This document shows, piece after piece, positions 1 to 6,054 of a stretch of DNA of 7,361 nt. Made by a program: the position numbers and the translations under genes. This stretch comes from Thermoplasmata archaeon (GTDB lineage: Archaea > Thermoplasmatota > Thermoplasmata > Thermoplasmatales > Thermoplasmataceae), in assembly GCA_021826835.1 (NCBI GenBank), contig JAKAYH010000106.1:1-7361 (forward strand), in the 5' to 3' direction. The notes under the pieces are model-generated. The model saw only the letters and a program-made list of their open reading frames with translations, was not told the origin of the DNA and ran no database searches. The number at the start of each line of letters is the position of its first letter. Positions within the stretch are counted from its first letter, which is position 1.

Positions 1-24
1 ATAATATGAAAAATAAGACTGATC

Positions 25-720
25 TTATCTCCCAGCTGGCATATGCATATACATGGATTGCAGGGCAATCCTTCCGGGTCCGGTAAACCTGTTCCAGAAC
101 ATCTGGCCAGATGCACCAAGGGCCCTTGTTTTCAAATTCTGATAGATTGTCTCCATGGTAACGGAATGATCCTTGTATATCCATCCCCCTCCTTCAATAT
201 CTATCTGCTCTCCTGCCTTCAGGACCACTTCAAACACGTTACCATATCCATGTATCCACAGTATTCCATCCTGATGCTGGCATGTGAAATTATCAATGAA
301 AAAACCAGTACCTCCAAAGAGAATGTTTGCTGCACCCTTCATCCTGCTGTATGAATAATCGATATTGTCTGTGGCTGCAAGGAACTGGTGTTCCCTCACA
401 TCCAGGGATTCCCCAGCTTTCATGTGTATTGCAGCAAGATGGCCGGGGCCATCCCTGCTGAAAGCAATTCTTCCAACTCCTGAAGTTCTTGTCATGAATA
501 TGGGCATACCCGCAAGCACTCTGGAGAATGCTCCTGCTAGAGGCTTGATTTCAATATTCACTGCGGGGTCTTTCCAGAGAAGAATGTGATGCTCGAAATA
601 TACCGGAATATTACTCACTTCAACGTGAAGAACTGGAACCAGTTCTCCCTGTATGTGATATGTTACCCCTGCATAATTTTCATTTTCTATTTTAGTATCC
701 AACAGTTTTGGAACAGCCAT
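25..720 (-). CDS. AIM24 family protein (formerly DUF124 / TIGR00266)
   Basis: This 231-residue protein reads as a complete AIM24-family protein. Members form a compact beta-rich fold related to the TRAP-like fold. The yeast mitochondrial member affects inner-membrane organisation, but the role in archaea is unknown. The family pattern is seen throughout: a short N-terminal beta region, FSRVLAGMPIFMTRTSG at about 65-81, the glycine-rich segment GRIAFSRDGPGHLAAI at 83-98, FLAATDNIDY at 113-122, a glycine-rich turn FGGTGFF at 135-141, and the C-terminal GPGRIALQSM at 214-223. Length is normal for the family. The ATG at 720 is chosen because it directly follows a TATA-like box at the leaderless distance. 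No signal peptide or membrane segment is visible, so it is probably cytosolic or membrane-peripheral. The gene is clearly more GC-rich than the glycosyltransferase genes beside it, and it seems to be transcribed alone. Family assignment is sure; function is not. Confidence 0.95.
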   Translation of the reverse strand: MAVPKLLDTKIENENYAGVTYHIQGELVPVLHVEVSNIPVYFEHHILLWKDPAVNIEIKPLAGAFSRVLAGMPIFMTRTSGVGRIAFSRDGPGHLAAIHMKAGESLDVREHQFLAATDNIDYSYSRMKGAANILFGGTGFFIDNFTCQHQDGILWIHGYGNVFEVVLKAGEQIDIEGGGWIYKDHSVTMETIYQNLKTRALGASGQMFWNRFTGPGRIALQSMYMHMPAGR

Positions 721-748
721 TCAATCAACTCACTTTGTAGAACTGAAT

Positions 749-755
749 CTATAAA
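749..755 (-). promoter_or_regulatory. TATA box for the AIM24 gene
   Basis: The minus strand reads TTTATAG at 29-35 bases before the ATG at 720, preceded by an A-rich stretch that could be the TFB recognition element. The spacing suits an archaeal promoter with a leader of a few bases or none. No strong Shine-Dalgarno sequence lies before the ATG. Confidence 0.5.
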
Positions 756-800
756 CCACTATTTAATTTTGTTTCCTTATGAAAAACGGAGATTCTAGTA

Positions 801-816
801 AATCTTGAGAAAGATT
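801..816. terminator. Possible hairpin between the GT4 and AIM24 genes
   Basis: AATCTT and AAGATT form a perfect 6-base stem around a GAGA loop in the 135-base gap. On the minus strand, the direction of the upstream GT4 gene, a T-rich run (GTTTTTC, about 783-789) follows some 12 bases later. This could mark the 3' end of the GT4 transcript. Archaeal termination depends mostly on T-runs rather than hairpins, and a stem this short can occur by chance. Confidence 0.2.
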
Positions 817-855
817 CTTACTGCTTCTAAAACTCTGCGATGAATATTGAGATTA

Positions 856-1890
856 CTACTGAAAGAAGTATTTTATGAATAACTTCAGATACTCGTCTCT
901 CGGAGTTAGCAGTTCGGAAAGATTAAAACAATATTTCAGGTAGAGTTCACTTTCTTCAGAATAATTTTTTTCAGCACGGAGAATAGCTTGTAGAAATTCT
1001 AAATCTTCCGATGCTGATATGTTAAATTCTGATTTCATAAGTAAACGGTTTTGTGGAATGGGCCTGTATACTACTGGAGTATGGTGAGCAAAAGCCTCAA
1101 CAGGGACTAGGGATGATGCTTCCACATAGGAAGGGAAGAGAATAATGTGGGATTTAGAGATAAGAGAAGAAAGTTCCTTTTCATCAATGAAACCCAAATT
1201 TTTGACATTCTTTCTGTTTATATTGTTTAAAATGTTGGAGGATTCTCCAGTTCCCGTTATGATCATATTTATGCTTTCAGGCAAATTTTCCGCGACATAT
1301 TTAACGGTGCTGATTCCTTTAATATTTTCATGTCTTCCAAAAAAAAGAACTGTGAATTTATCGAATTTCTGTTCTTGAGGAATTAGATCGAAAAGCCAGG
1401 TATTTTCCAATAGAAATTTATTTTTATTATCTACTATCTTGATCTGCTCTTCGGATAGCATGTGCACCTTGTCAAATTCGGGAATAATCTTGGAGAGTAT
1501 TCTTTTCTGTAAAGCATTTTTTGGATTCTGGAGAGCTGGATCGTGGAAACCGTATGTTTTAATTCCTTTGATATGAAGTAACTGCTGTAGGATGCCATAG
1601 TATCCCCCCATTACATATATAAATTCAAATGAATCATTGGGAATTTGTTTCAATTTCATCGGTACAAATTTAGATTTCTTGTACGAGAGTTCCGTATAGC
1701 TGAATTTGGTGATTTCATTTAGTGATTCCACGTTCAGTCTGGGGCCGTTTGGACTTATCATGCTTGAAGTGTATACTGAAACATCGTATCCTCTATCGGT
1801 CAGAATGTTACCCATATTTATTATCCACTTGTCCCCTCCACCATAATTTAACAATGACCCAGGAGAAAAGAATGCAATCTTTTGTGCCAT
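856..1890 (-). CDS. Glycosyltransferase, GT4 type (GT-B fold)
   Basis: This 344-residue protein has the layout of a retaining GT4 enzyme, which transfers a sugar from a nucleotide-sugar donor to a glycan or lipid acceptor at the cytoplasmic face. The N-terminal acceptor domain begins with a beta strand (KIAFFSP) and the glycine-rich loop NYGGGDKW at 15-22. The donor domain starts near 178 with the strand FTVLFFGRHENIKG (179-192). It then has MIITGTG (209-215), NLGFIDEKEL (231-240), HIILFPSYVEASS (248-260) and the EX7E signature at E257 and E265, the usual donor-binding pair. The start is the ATG at 1890, next to a TATA-like box at the leaderless distance. There is no membrane helix. The gene stands alone on the minus strand, with the IS scar upstream and AIM24 downstream. 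The sugar and acceptor cannot be told from the sequence. Confidence 0.9.
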   Translation of the reverse strand: MAQKIAFFSPGSLLNYGGGDKWIINMGNILTDRGYDVSVYTSSMISPNGPRLNVESLNEITKFSYTELSYKKSKFVPMKLKQIPNDSFEFIYVMGGYYGILQQLLHIKGIKTYGFHDPALQNPKNALQKRILSKIIPEFDKVHMLSEEQIKIVDNKNKFLLENTWLFDLIPQEQKFDKFTVLFFGRHENIKGISTVKYVAENLPESINMIITGTGESSNILNNINRKNVKNLGFIDEKELSSLISKSHIILFPSYVEASSLVPVEAFAHHTPVVYRPIPQNRLLMKSEFNISASEDLEFLQAILRAEKNYSEESELYLKYCFNLSELLTPRDEYLKLFIKYFFQ

Positions 1891-1916
1891 TTTTTCAAAT
1901 GATTATTGACAGTTTG

Positions 1917-1924
1917 TTATTAAA
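1917..1924 (-). promoter_or_regulatory. TATA box for the GT4 gene at 856-1890
   Basis: The minus strand reads TTTAATAA at 27-34 bases before the ATG at 1890, the distance expected for a leaderless archaeal transcript. No Shine-Dalgarno sequence is seen before the ATG; the bases just upstream are a short A-run. Confidence 0.45.
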
Positions 1925-1971
1925 CTAATTGTATTTGAAACATTGAAATACGGGATACAATCATATAACTT

Positions 1972-1997
1972 GTGGCTGGTGGATTGAAGTCACCCAC
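1972..1997. repeat. Imperfect inverted repeat
   Basis: GTGGCTG at 1972-1978 and CACCCAC at 1991-1997 pair at six of seven positions. An alternative inner stem pairs GGTG with CACC around the loop GATTGAAGT. It is locally GC-rich in a very AT-rich gap. It could be a structured RNA element, a protein site or the end of a lost mobile element; nothing here decides between them. Confidence 0.3.
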
Positions 1998-2041
1998 AAT
2001 AAACAGATGAAATTTGAAAAAATTATGATCGTTATAACTTG

Positions 2042-2056
2042 ATTTTCGATGAAAAT
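2042..2056. repeat. Short perfect inverted repeat
   Basis: ATTTTC and GAAAAT form a 6-base stem around GAT. It is AT-rich and short, so chance is a real explanation, and no function can be assigned. Confidence 0.2.
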
Positions 2057-2157
2057 TAATAAGGAATCCTTTTGTAATTTAGTAAGATGAAGTGTTTTCT
2101 CTAACAGTTCACCTTAATTTATAACTGTGTCTACAACTTTTCTTGGATACCGTATTT

Positions 2158-2277
2158 TCAATCTCTTGAGGAGAGATTTTGTATTCTCCGACTTGTGCTC
2201 TTAACTACTATTGCAGCATCTTCAATCTTCGGAGGTACTGGCTGAAGTTCTCCCAGAATTTCGAATCTACTGAACAT
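2158..2277 (-). CDS. Possible 39-residue protein, or a gene remnant
   Basis: I do not recognise this ORF. It begins MFSRFEILGEL, continues with the proline-rich QPVPPKIEDAA, and ends in a basic and polar tail (STSRRIQNLSSRD). Start choice: the minus strand has GAGAGGAG at 2284-2291, placing GGAG six bases before the ATG at 2277, with a TATA-like CTATATC at 2316-2322. Those are better start signals than most genes in this window have. A second ATG at 2283 abuts the GGAG and is less likely; the frame is open further upstream to 2349. After the TGA stop the same frame continues KYGIQEKL before the next stop, so this could also be the front of a longer gene cut by a nonsense change. It lies immediately left of the IS110 remnant. 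Confidence 0.22.
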   Translation of the reverse strand: MFSRFEILGELQPVPPKIEDAAIVVKSTSRRIQNLSSRD

Positions 2278-2279
2278 GA

Positions 2280-2562
2280 TCATCTCCTCTCTTAACCTTT
2301 TTTTCGAATAGCTTTGATATAGGAGGGGATAACACGCACGCAAATTCATGGGCTTACATCCTCTCCTCTGCCCTGTGATTTGCCTATCTCTTCCATGTTC
2401 CTTCTACCCACATATATAACGCCGAAATCCACTGGCAGTCAAAACTTAAGATTTTCCATATCTGTACCACACGGTCTTTCTCTCAGTGAGATAACGAAAA
2501 AAGCGAAAGACTTGGTGTCTGATCTGAAAATTGATCTCGACATATTACGTAAAAAAGCTTGA
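2280..2562 (+). pseudogene. IS110 recombinase, broken N-terminal part
   Basis: Two frames carry the trace. In the frame of 2280-2489 the block GGDNTHA (2322-2342) matches the K-T-D-x-x-D-A segment that ends the DEDD domain, with the second Asp changed to His. Nineteen codons later HVPSTHI (2394-2414) matches the (Y)VP..(x)IR segment that follows in the family at about that distance. A TGA at 2376-2378 interrupts this frame. The trace then moves to the frame of 2380-2562, where a helical, charged segment (SEITKKAKDLVSDL, then IDLDILRKKA) looks like the coiled linker before the C-terminal domain. It ends at a TGA at 2560-2562, in frame with the C-terminal part. The distance from the VP block to the IPGI block is shorter than usual, so an internal deletion is likely. 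The assignment rests on motif order and spacing. Confidence 0.5.
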
Positions 2563-2574
2563 GTTAAGACTGAG

Positions 2575-3102
2575 ATGGCCCGATGCACCATGGGAAACAT
2601 GAATGTGAAACTTCTCGTGACAATTCCGGGGATCAACCTGTATTCTGCCACATCAATTGTGGCAGAGATAGGTGACATAAAACGGTTTGAAAAAAAGGAG
2701 AAACTTGCATCATATGCAGGCCTAACACCGAGACAGAACCAGTCCGGTAACAGAGACATAAAGGGCCATATAACAAAGCATGGCCCTTCAATGCTAAGAT
2801 TCATACTTGTAACAGCAGCACACTCTCTGATAAAATATTCAAAGAAGATGAAGATGAAATATCTTAGCATTGTAAGAAGGGTTGGAAAGAACAGGGCAAT
2901 AGTTGCAATTGCCAGGATACTTATAGAAACCATATATGTGATGCTTTCAAGAGGAGTGGAATTCCATGATCAGATTGAAACACTCACTGAGAGAAAACAG
3001 AAAGCCATGGCGGCAAGATCAAAGAATACTGTGATGAATAAGGGCCTGGAGGAGACTGTAAAGTTATTTATACGGAAAAGGGATCGGATGAAGAAGGATT
3101 AA
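2575..3102 (+). CDS. IS110-family transposase, C-terminal fragment
   Basis: This 175-residue stretch is the C-terminal half of an IS110 (IS116/IS110/IS902) recombinase, Transposase_20 domain. The signs are VKLLVTIPGINLYSA at 11-25, IVAEIGDIKRF at 28-38, LASYAGLTPRQNQSGNRD at 44-61 and GHITKHGPSMLR at 64-75. A basic helical tail follows, with GKNRAIVAIARILIE at 104-118. Ser57 in the QSG motif probably corresponds to the serine nucleophile described for IS110-family recombinases. The first ATG is nominal: no Shine-Dalgarno sequence precedes it, and only four codons (GTT AAG ACT GAG) separate it from an in-frame TGA at 2560-2562 that closes the linker frame. Lacking the DEDD residues, the product cannot catalyse transposition. 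It may be untranslated. Family assignment is sure; activity is excluded by truncation. Confidence 0.8.
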   Translation: MARCTMGNMNVKLLVTIPGINLYSATSIVAEIGDIKRFEKKEKLASYAGLTPRQNQSGNRDIKGHITKHGPSMLRFILVTAAHSLIKYSKKMKMKYLSIVRRVGKNRAIVAIARILIETIYVMLSRGVEFHDQIETLTERKQKAMAARSKNTVMNKGLEETVKLFIRKRDRMKKD

Positions 3103-3325
3103 TTCCTGTCGAGATATGGATCTGTTTTTGTATAATATTTTTAGCCAGTTCTGATTCCATGAACTGGTCAGGGATACGCGTTTGTGTTCTTTCTCTGTCA
3201 GTTTCATTCTTTAGCAGGTCCATATATATTCTTCTTCTTTTCCCATCTTCTCAGTGTTTTTTTGCAATCTTGGCATCCTCTTCCACTCCGTATTTATGCC
3301 ACTTATTCACAAACCTTAGGAACAT
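3068..3325 (-). pseudogene. Unknown gene fragment with one internal stop
   Basis: On the minus strand a single frame of 86 codons starts with ATG at 3325 and is broken only by a TGA at 3251-3253. The first part reads FLRFVNKWHKYGVEEDAKIAKK and stops after a His. The second begins EDGKRRRIYMDLLKNETD and continues RERTQTRIPDQFMESELAKN. The composition is that of a soluble charged helical protein, unlike the antisense of a transposase. I do not recognise the family. A TATA-like TTAAAAATA lies about 17-25 bases before the ATG. The last dozen codons are the antisense of the IS110 tail, so the real gene may have been cut by the element. It may be two small ORFs or a decayed gene; a chance open frame cannot be excluded. 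Confidence 0.3.
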
Positions 3326-3406
3326 AAATGAGTGTTTCTCATATTTTTAATAGAGAAAGCACTATTGTGCATTATAAGTGTTTGAAAGGAAAGCTCCTAA
3401 ATCACC

Positions 3407-3448
3407 GTTTTAAGTTAAAATATGTTTGTGAAACTCATGTTTTAAGTT
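3407..3448. repeat. Direct repeat GTTTTAAGTT, two copies
   Basis: GTTTTAAGTT occurs at 3407-3416 and again at 3439-3448, 32 bases apart, about three helical turns. The second copy sits 25-34 bases before the ATG at 3473, where a TATA box would be. The pair could be a box plus an upstream site for a regulator, or the footprint of a small duplication. Both copies are AT-rich, so chance is possible. Confidence 0.3.
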
Positions 3449-3472
3449 GGAAATAGGATGGTGATGGTAATC

Positions 3473-3571
3473 ATGAAACTTGATCAGGTATTGAAAAGAA
3501 AACGCACCCAAAGTGATGATTTATTAAAACAGGCTGAATATCATATTGTGCAACCTACAGAAATAAAATAG
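3473..3571 (+). CDS. Possible 32-residue small protein
   Basis: The ORF reads MKLDQVLKRKRTQSDDLLK then QAEYHIVQPTEIK and ends in TAG. It is charged, likely helical in its first two thirds, and has no membrane segment. I do not recognise it. Support for translation: TTTTAAGT lies 26-33 bases upstream at the leaderless distance seen for other genes here, and GGTGAT lies seven to twelve bases upstream as a possible Shine-Dalgarno site. The frame is open from an earlier ATG at 3458, which would add five residues (MVMVI). It could equally be the front of a gene cut off by rearrangement at the scar. It converges on the GT4 gene at 3602. Confidence 0.28.
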   Translation: MKLDQVLKRKRTQSDDLLKQAEYHIVQPTEIK

Positions 3572-3601
3572 ATGTAAAGTCATGTGGAACTTCATAATAT
3601 C

Positions 3602-4732
3602 TTAGACCTCATATTTTTTTGTGTCCTCATCCAATGCAACTTTCATTTCTGATTCTAAAATTTTTGTTTGATCTTTGTAGTTGTATCGTTTGGCCGTCAT
3701 AATTCCATTCTCCTTAAGTTTGTTTCTAAGTTCCTCATTGTCAACAAGTATCTTGATTTTCTGGGTCAACATGTCTATATTATTCGGTTCTACGATCAAA
3801 GCGTTTTCTTCATCTACGGCATAATCTTCAGTGCCATATGGTGTTGTTATCACTGAAGAGCCACAGGCCATTGCTTCAAGTGGTGGCAATGGAAAACTCT
3901 CTGCGGTTGAGAATGTCACTTGAATATCAGAGTTTGAATATAAAAGAGCTAGTTCGCTGTCGCTAAGATCCTTATGAAACACGGTGGAATTCCCGTCAAA
4001 CGGAATGAATTCAGGAGGGGTGTGTCCGAAATAATGAAGGACAATTTTCTTATTGGGTTCAATACTTTGAATCCTTTTTACCGCATCGTAAATACCTTTG
4101 GCGTTTTTCCATCCCCCCTTTCCTAGAGCAACGATATTTATTTTGTTCTCTCCTGTTCGTATACCGTTAAAATCCATATTTCTCTGATAGAAAACTTCAT
4201 GCTCAATTGCAGGGTTGACTATGGAATATTTTCTGCCCGTAAGTTCAAATAATCTGTCTCTAAGCCAAATTGAATTGGAAATCTTATGTATTGGCAGAAA
4301 ATAGGTATCACTCACAAATTTTTTCATTAATGGATCATTGAACATTATTGTTTCAAAATGTTGCATATGATAAAATGGAATTGAACCGTCCATACTTTCC
4401 CAACTGTTTATATACGCTGTTGGAGAGAAAGTAGCTACATTGATATCGGATTTTGGGGCTAGATCCGATAGTTTATTCATGAGAACGATATTTCTTGAAA
4501 TCACATTATTGCGGTTTATTAATTTCATACCGTAAAAATATGGGTCAAATTTAGTTTTTTCGGAAATAATGGTGACATCGCGAGAAAGCGGAAACCAATT
4601 ATCGTAATTGAGCGTAGTAATGGAAACTTCATGGCCTAGTTTCACGAGTTCATTCATAAAGTTAAGGAGTGTCCTATTCCCGCCAGTTCTACCTGTACTA
4701 TATATGATATAGTTGATTTTAAAAGACTCCAT
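3602..4732 (-). CDS. Glycosyltransferase, GT4 type (GT-B fold)
   Basis: A GT4-type retaining glycosyltransferase of 376 residues from the chosen start. Numbering here is from the ATG at 4744, four codons earlier. The N-terminal strand INYIIYSTGRTGGNRTLL (10-27) carries the glycine-rich acceptor loop. The donor domain has IVALGKGGWKNAKG (204-217), IVLHYFGHTP (234-243) and DLSDSELALLYSNSDIQVTF (259-278). The EX7E pair is E282 and E290 in AESFPLPPLEAMACG, followed by TTPYGTEDYA, the typical donor loop. The start at 4732 is preferred because it overlaps the upstream stop as TAATG and has GGGGAG four bases before it. The ATG at 4744 has only an adjoining GGAGA. The gene is the second in a two-gene unit with the mutase-like flavoprotein, so a furanose donor is a reasonable guess. 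Donor and acceptor are not proven. The region is strongly AT-rich (14 G+C in 60 bases at 4321-4380). Confidence 0.9.
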   Translation of the reverse strand: MESFKINYIIYSTGRTGGNRTLLNFMNELVKLGHEVSITTLNYDNWFPLSRDVTIISEKTKFDPYFYGMKLINRNNVISRNIVLMNKLSDLAPKSDINVATFSPTAYINSWESMDGSIPFYHMQHFETIMFNDPLMKKFVSDTYFLPIHKISNSIWLRDRLFELTGRKYSIVNPAIEHEVFYQRNMDFNGIRTGENKINIVALGKGGWKNAKGIYDAVKRIQSIEPNKKIVLHYFGHTPPEFIPFDGNSTVFHKDLSDSELALLYSNSDIQVTFSTAESFPLPPLEAMACGSSVITTPYGTEDYAVDEENALIVEPNNIDMLTQKIKILVDNEELRNKLKENGIMTAKRYNYKDQTKILESEMKVALDEDTKKYEV

Positions 4733-6054
4733 TACACTCCCCATTCTCCATTTGAGACTGCCTTATACACCATATCAGTGTTCCAATAATGCCAAGAGCC
4801 CCATCTCCCGACAGAGTTAATACCATACTTTTCGAGTATCTTCATTGTTTCTTCTCTTACCTCGTTATGATCCAGAGAATAAATGGGATAGCCATATCTG
4901 TTAAGCCATACCCTAGTGAATAAAATAGAGCTTTCATCTTTTATTACTCCTATATCCAGCAACCCATTTATCACTTCTTTTACTATTTTATCCAAATCAA
5001 TCTTCTCATCTTTTGGTACGGTTACTTCTGCAATGAGGTTGCTATTATCATGGTTTTTTGGTGACATTAGAGAACTCATCCAAGTGTAGCGGTGAAAAAT
5101 TATTCTTGAATCTGGAACATAAACTGAAGTATGGTTTGGCGTCTTACCTTTTATTGCTACACCAACAACAACTACACTGTTGTAATCAAATTTTCCAGCT
5201 AATTCTTCATAATTGTTCCCGTCATCCAATGACATCAGTAATTCTGGTAATGGGATAGTGCTTATGAGTTTATTTGCAATTAATTTATTATTTATGTTAA
5301 AAGTATGATCAGAATTAATTTTAACACTGAGAACCTTCTCCCTTGTTATAATTTCCATACCTTTTTCTGATAGTCTTTCATGAAGAGAATTAAATAATGA
5401 AGCTATGCCACCGGTATTTGGATAGTAGAAATATGCCTGTTCCTTATACCCAGTATTTGGGATACCAGCAACTGTCAACAGCATGTTTTCCAGTTCAGGA
5501 AATGGCAATCTGCCAGGTGAAAATACCCAGTCTGCAGCCATTTTATCCAGTGGTCTCTTCCAAATCTTCTCATTGTAGGGGATTAGATACTCATTCGCCA
5601 TCTGCTCCCCAAAGAAACCTGTAATCCACTCAAGAAAGTTTTTGGGTTTCCACTCTCCATTCTTTGAGATGTATAACATACGGTCAATTATTCCTTTTAT
5701 CAGCTTTACTCTCTCTTCTGGATTAAGCTGGTAAACTCCGTTTTCAAATGGGTAAGGAATAAATTGACCATTATAAAACACAAAGTTGTTGCGAAACCTT
5801 TTTGAATAATTTGGTTTGAGTAATTCTATAATTTCTGATAATACCCTTTCGTCCCTGCTGAACAAAAGATGTGGCCCCCCACAGTCAAAGGTAAACCCAT
5901 CAATCTCCTCAGTTCTAAGCAGACCCCCCAGTTCACCAGACTCGCTTGCTTCAATCAATGCAATACCTTTAATGCCAATTTCAGTGATTCTGTTGGCAAC
6001 CAATAACCCAGCCCACCCACTTCCTAAAATGCATGTGTTAAATTCGGGCATCAT
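4732..6054 (-). CDS. FAD-dependent oxidoreductase, UDP-galactopyranose mutase-like
   Basis: A flavoprotein of the amine-oxidase / protoporphyrinogen-oxidase / UDP-galactopyranose mutase superfamily, 440 residues from the chosen ATG. FAD is bound by the N-terminal Rossmann motif CILGSGWAGLLVANR (8-22), the acidic strand end LIEAS (33-37), GGLLRTE (43-49) and DCGGPHLLFS (57-66). The middle has IPYNEKIWKRPLDKMAADW (158-176), a segment typical of the mutase-like branch. The C-terminus GRWGSWHYWNTDMVYKA (416-432) resembles the GR.G.Y.Y.NMD motif of mutases, which holds FAD and substrate. A mutase would turn UDP-galactopyranose into UDP-galactofuranose for glycan assembly; protoporphyrinogen oxidase is unlikely in this setting. 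Start: the frame is open to 6381, but similarity to the family begins only here, at the double ATG 6049-6054. TTAATATG lies 17-24 bases before, slightly close for a TATA box. Fold is certain; the reaction is inferred from motif and neighbours. Confidence 0.85.
   Translation of the reverse strand: MMPEFNTCILGSGWAGLLVANRITEIGIKGIALIEASESGELGGLLRTEEIDGFTFDCGGPHLLFSRDERVLSEIIELLKPNYSKRFRNNFVFYNGQFIPYPFENGVYQLNPEERVKLIKGIIDRMLYISKNGEWKPKNFLEWITGFFGEQMANEYLIPYNEKIWKRPLDKMAADWVFSPGRLPFPELENMLLTVAGIPNTGYKEQAYFYYPNTGGIASLFNSLHERLSEKGMEIITREKVLSVKINSDHTFNINNKLIANKLISTIPLPELLMSLDDGNNYEELAGKFDYNSVVVVGVAIKGKTPNHTSVYVPDSRIIFHRYTWMSSLMSPKNHDNSNLIAEVTVPKDEKIDLDKIVKEVINGLLDIGVIKDESSILFTRVWLNRYGYPIYSLDHNEVREETMKILEKYGINSVGRWGSWHYWNTDMVYKAVSNGEWGV
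4737..4742 (-). promoter_or_regulatory. Ribosome binding site of the coupled GT4 gene
   Basis: The minus strand reads GGGGAG, four bases before the ATG at 4732. It lies inside the end of the upstream gene and supports the TAATG start over the ATG at 4744. It is one of few clear Shine-Dalgarno sites here, as expected for an internal operon gene in an archaeon whose first genes are leaderless. Confidence 0.55.

Larger units (their letters stand above)
1891..2157. other. AT-rich intergenic stretch, no gene recognised
   Basis: I see no protein frame with family resemblance here. It holds the promoter of the minus-strand GT4 gene, two small inverted repeats (1972-1997 and 2042-2056) and a 9-base direct repeat, TATAACTTG, at 1964-1972 and 2033-2041. 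No tRNA, C/D-box or CRISPR structure was recognised. The stretch may be left over from deletions at the IS scar. Confidence 0.4.
2280..3102 (+). mobile_element. Decayed IS110-family insertion sequence
   Basis: The remnant is defined by the recombinase. A readable C-terminal Transposase_20 domain lies at 2575-3102, and damaged traces of the N-terminal DEDD (RuvC-like) part lie upstream. The N-terminal part is too short: a whole IS110 recombinase is usually about 300-400 residues, and the first D and E blocks of the DEDD set are not found. The left non-coding end, which in IS110-group elements encodes the bridge RNA that guides target choice, therefore appears lost. No terminal repeats or target duplication can be used, because IS110 elements generally lack clear ones. 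The boundaries given are the limits of recognisable coding trace, not the true ends. The element must be immobile. Confidence 0.7.
3103..3601. other. Region between the IS110 end and the GT4 gene
   Basis: This stretch of about 500 bases has no gene of known family. Its left part is covered by the broken minus-strand frame (3068-3325). Its middle, about 3326-3406, holds nothing I can interpret beyond AT-rich sequence with TATA-like words. Its right part holds a 10-base direct repeat and the possible 32-residue ORF. The true right end of the IS110 element should lie near 3103-3120 but has no visible mark. Confidence 0.4.

Noticed and set aside
43..589. Two plus-strand frames inside the AIM24 gene
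   Set aside because: They are shadows of a well-conserved minus-strand gene and have no recognisable domains.
1964..2041. The TATAACTTG pair and ATTGAAG word as a possible CRISPR repeat
   Set aside because: There are only two short copies, no regular spacer-length series and no cas genes.
2280..2575. A bridge RNA for the IS110 element
   Set aside because: In IS110-group elements it lies in the left non-coding end before a complete recombinase gene. Here that end and the N-terminal coding part are deleted or decayed, and no convincing two-loop structure was seen.
2439..2933. A 164-codon minus-strand open frame
   Set aside because: It is the antisense of the IS110 C-terminal domain, whose motifs are unmistakable on the plus strand.
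3159..3350. A 63-codon plus-strand frame rich in Ser, Phe and Leu
   Set aside because: It looks like a membrane peptide only because it is antisense to a Lys/Glu/Arg-rich minus-strand frame, which is the more protein-like reading.
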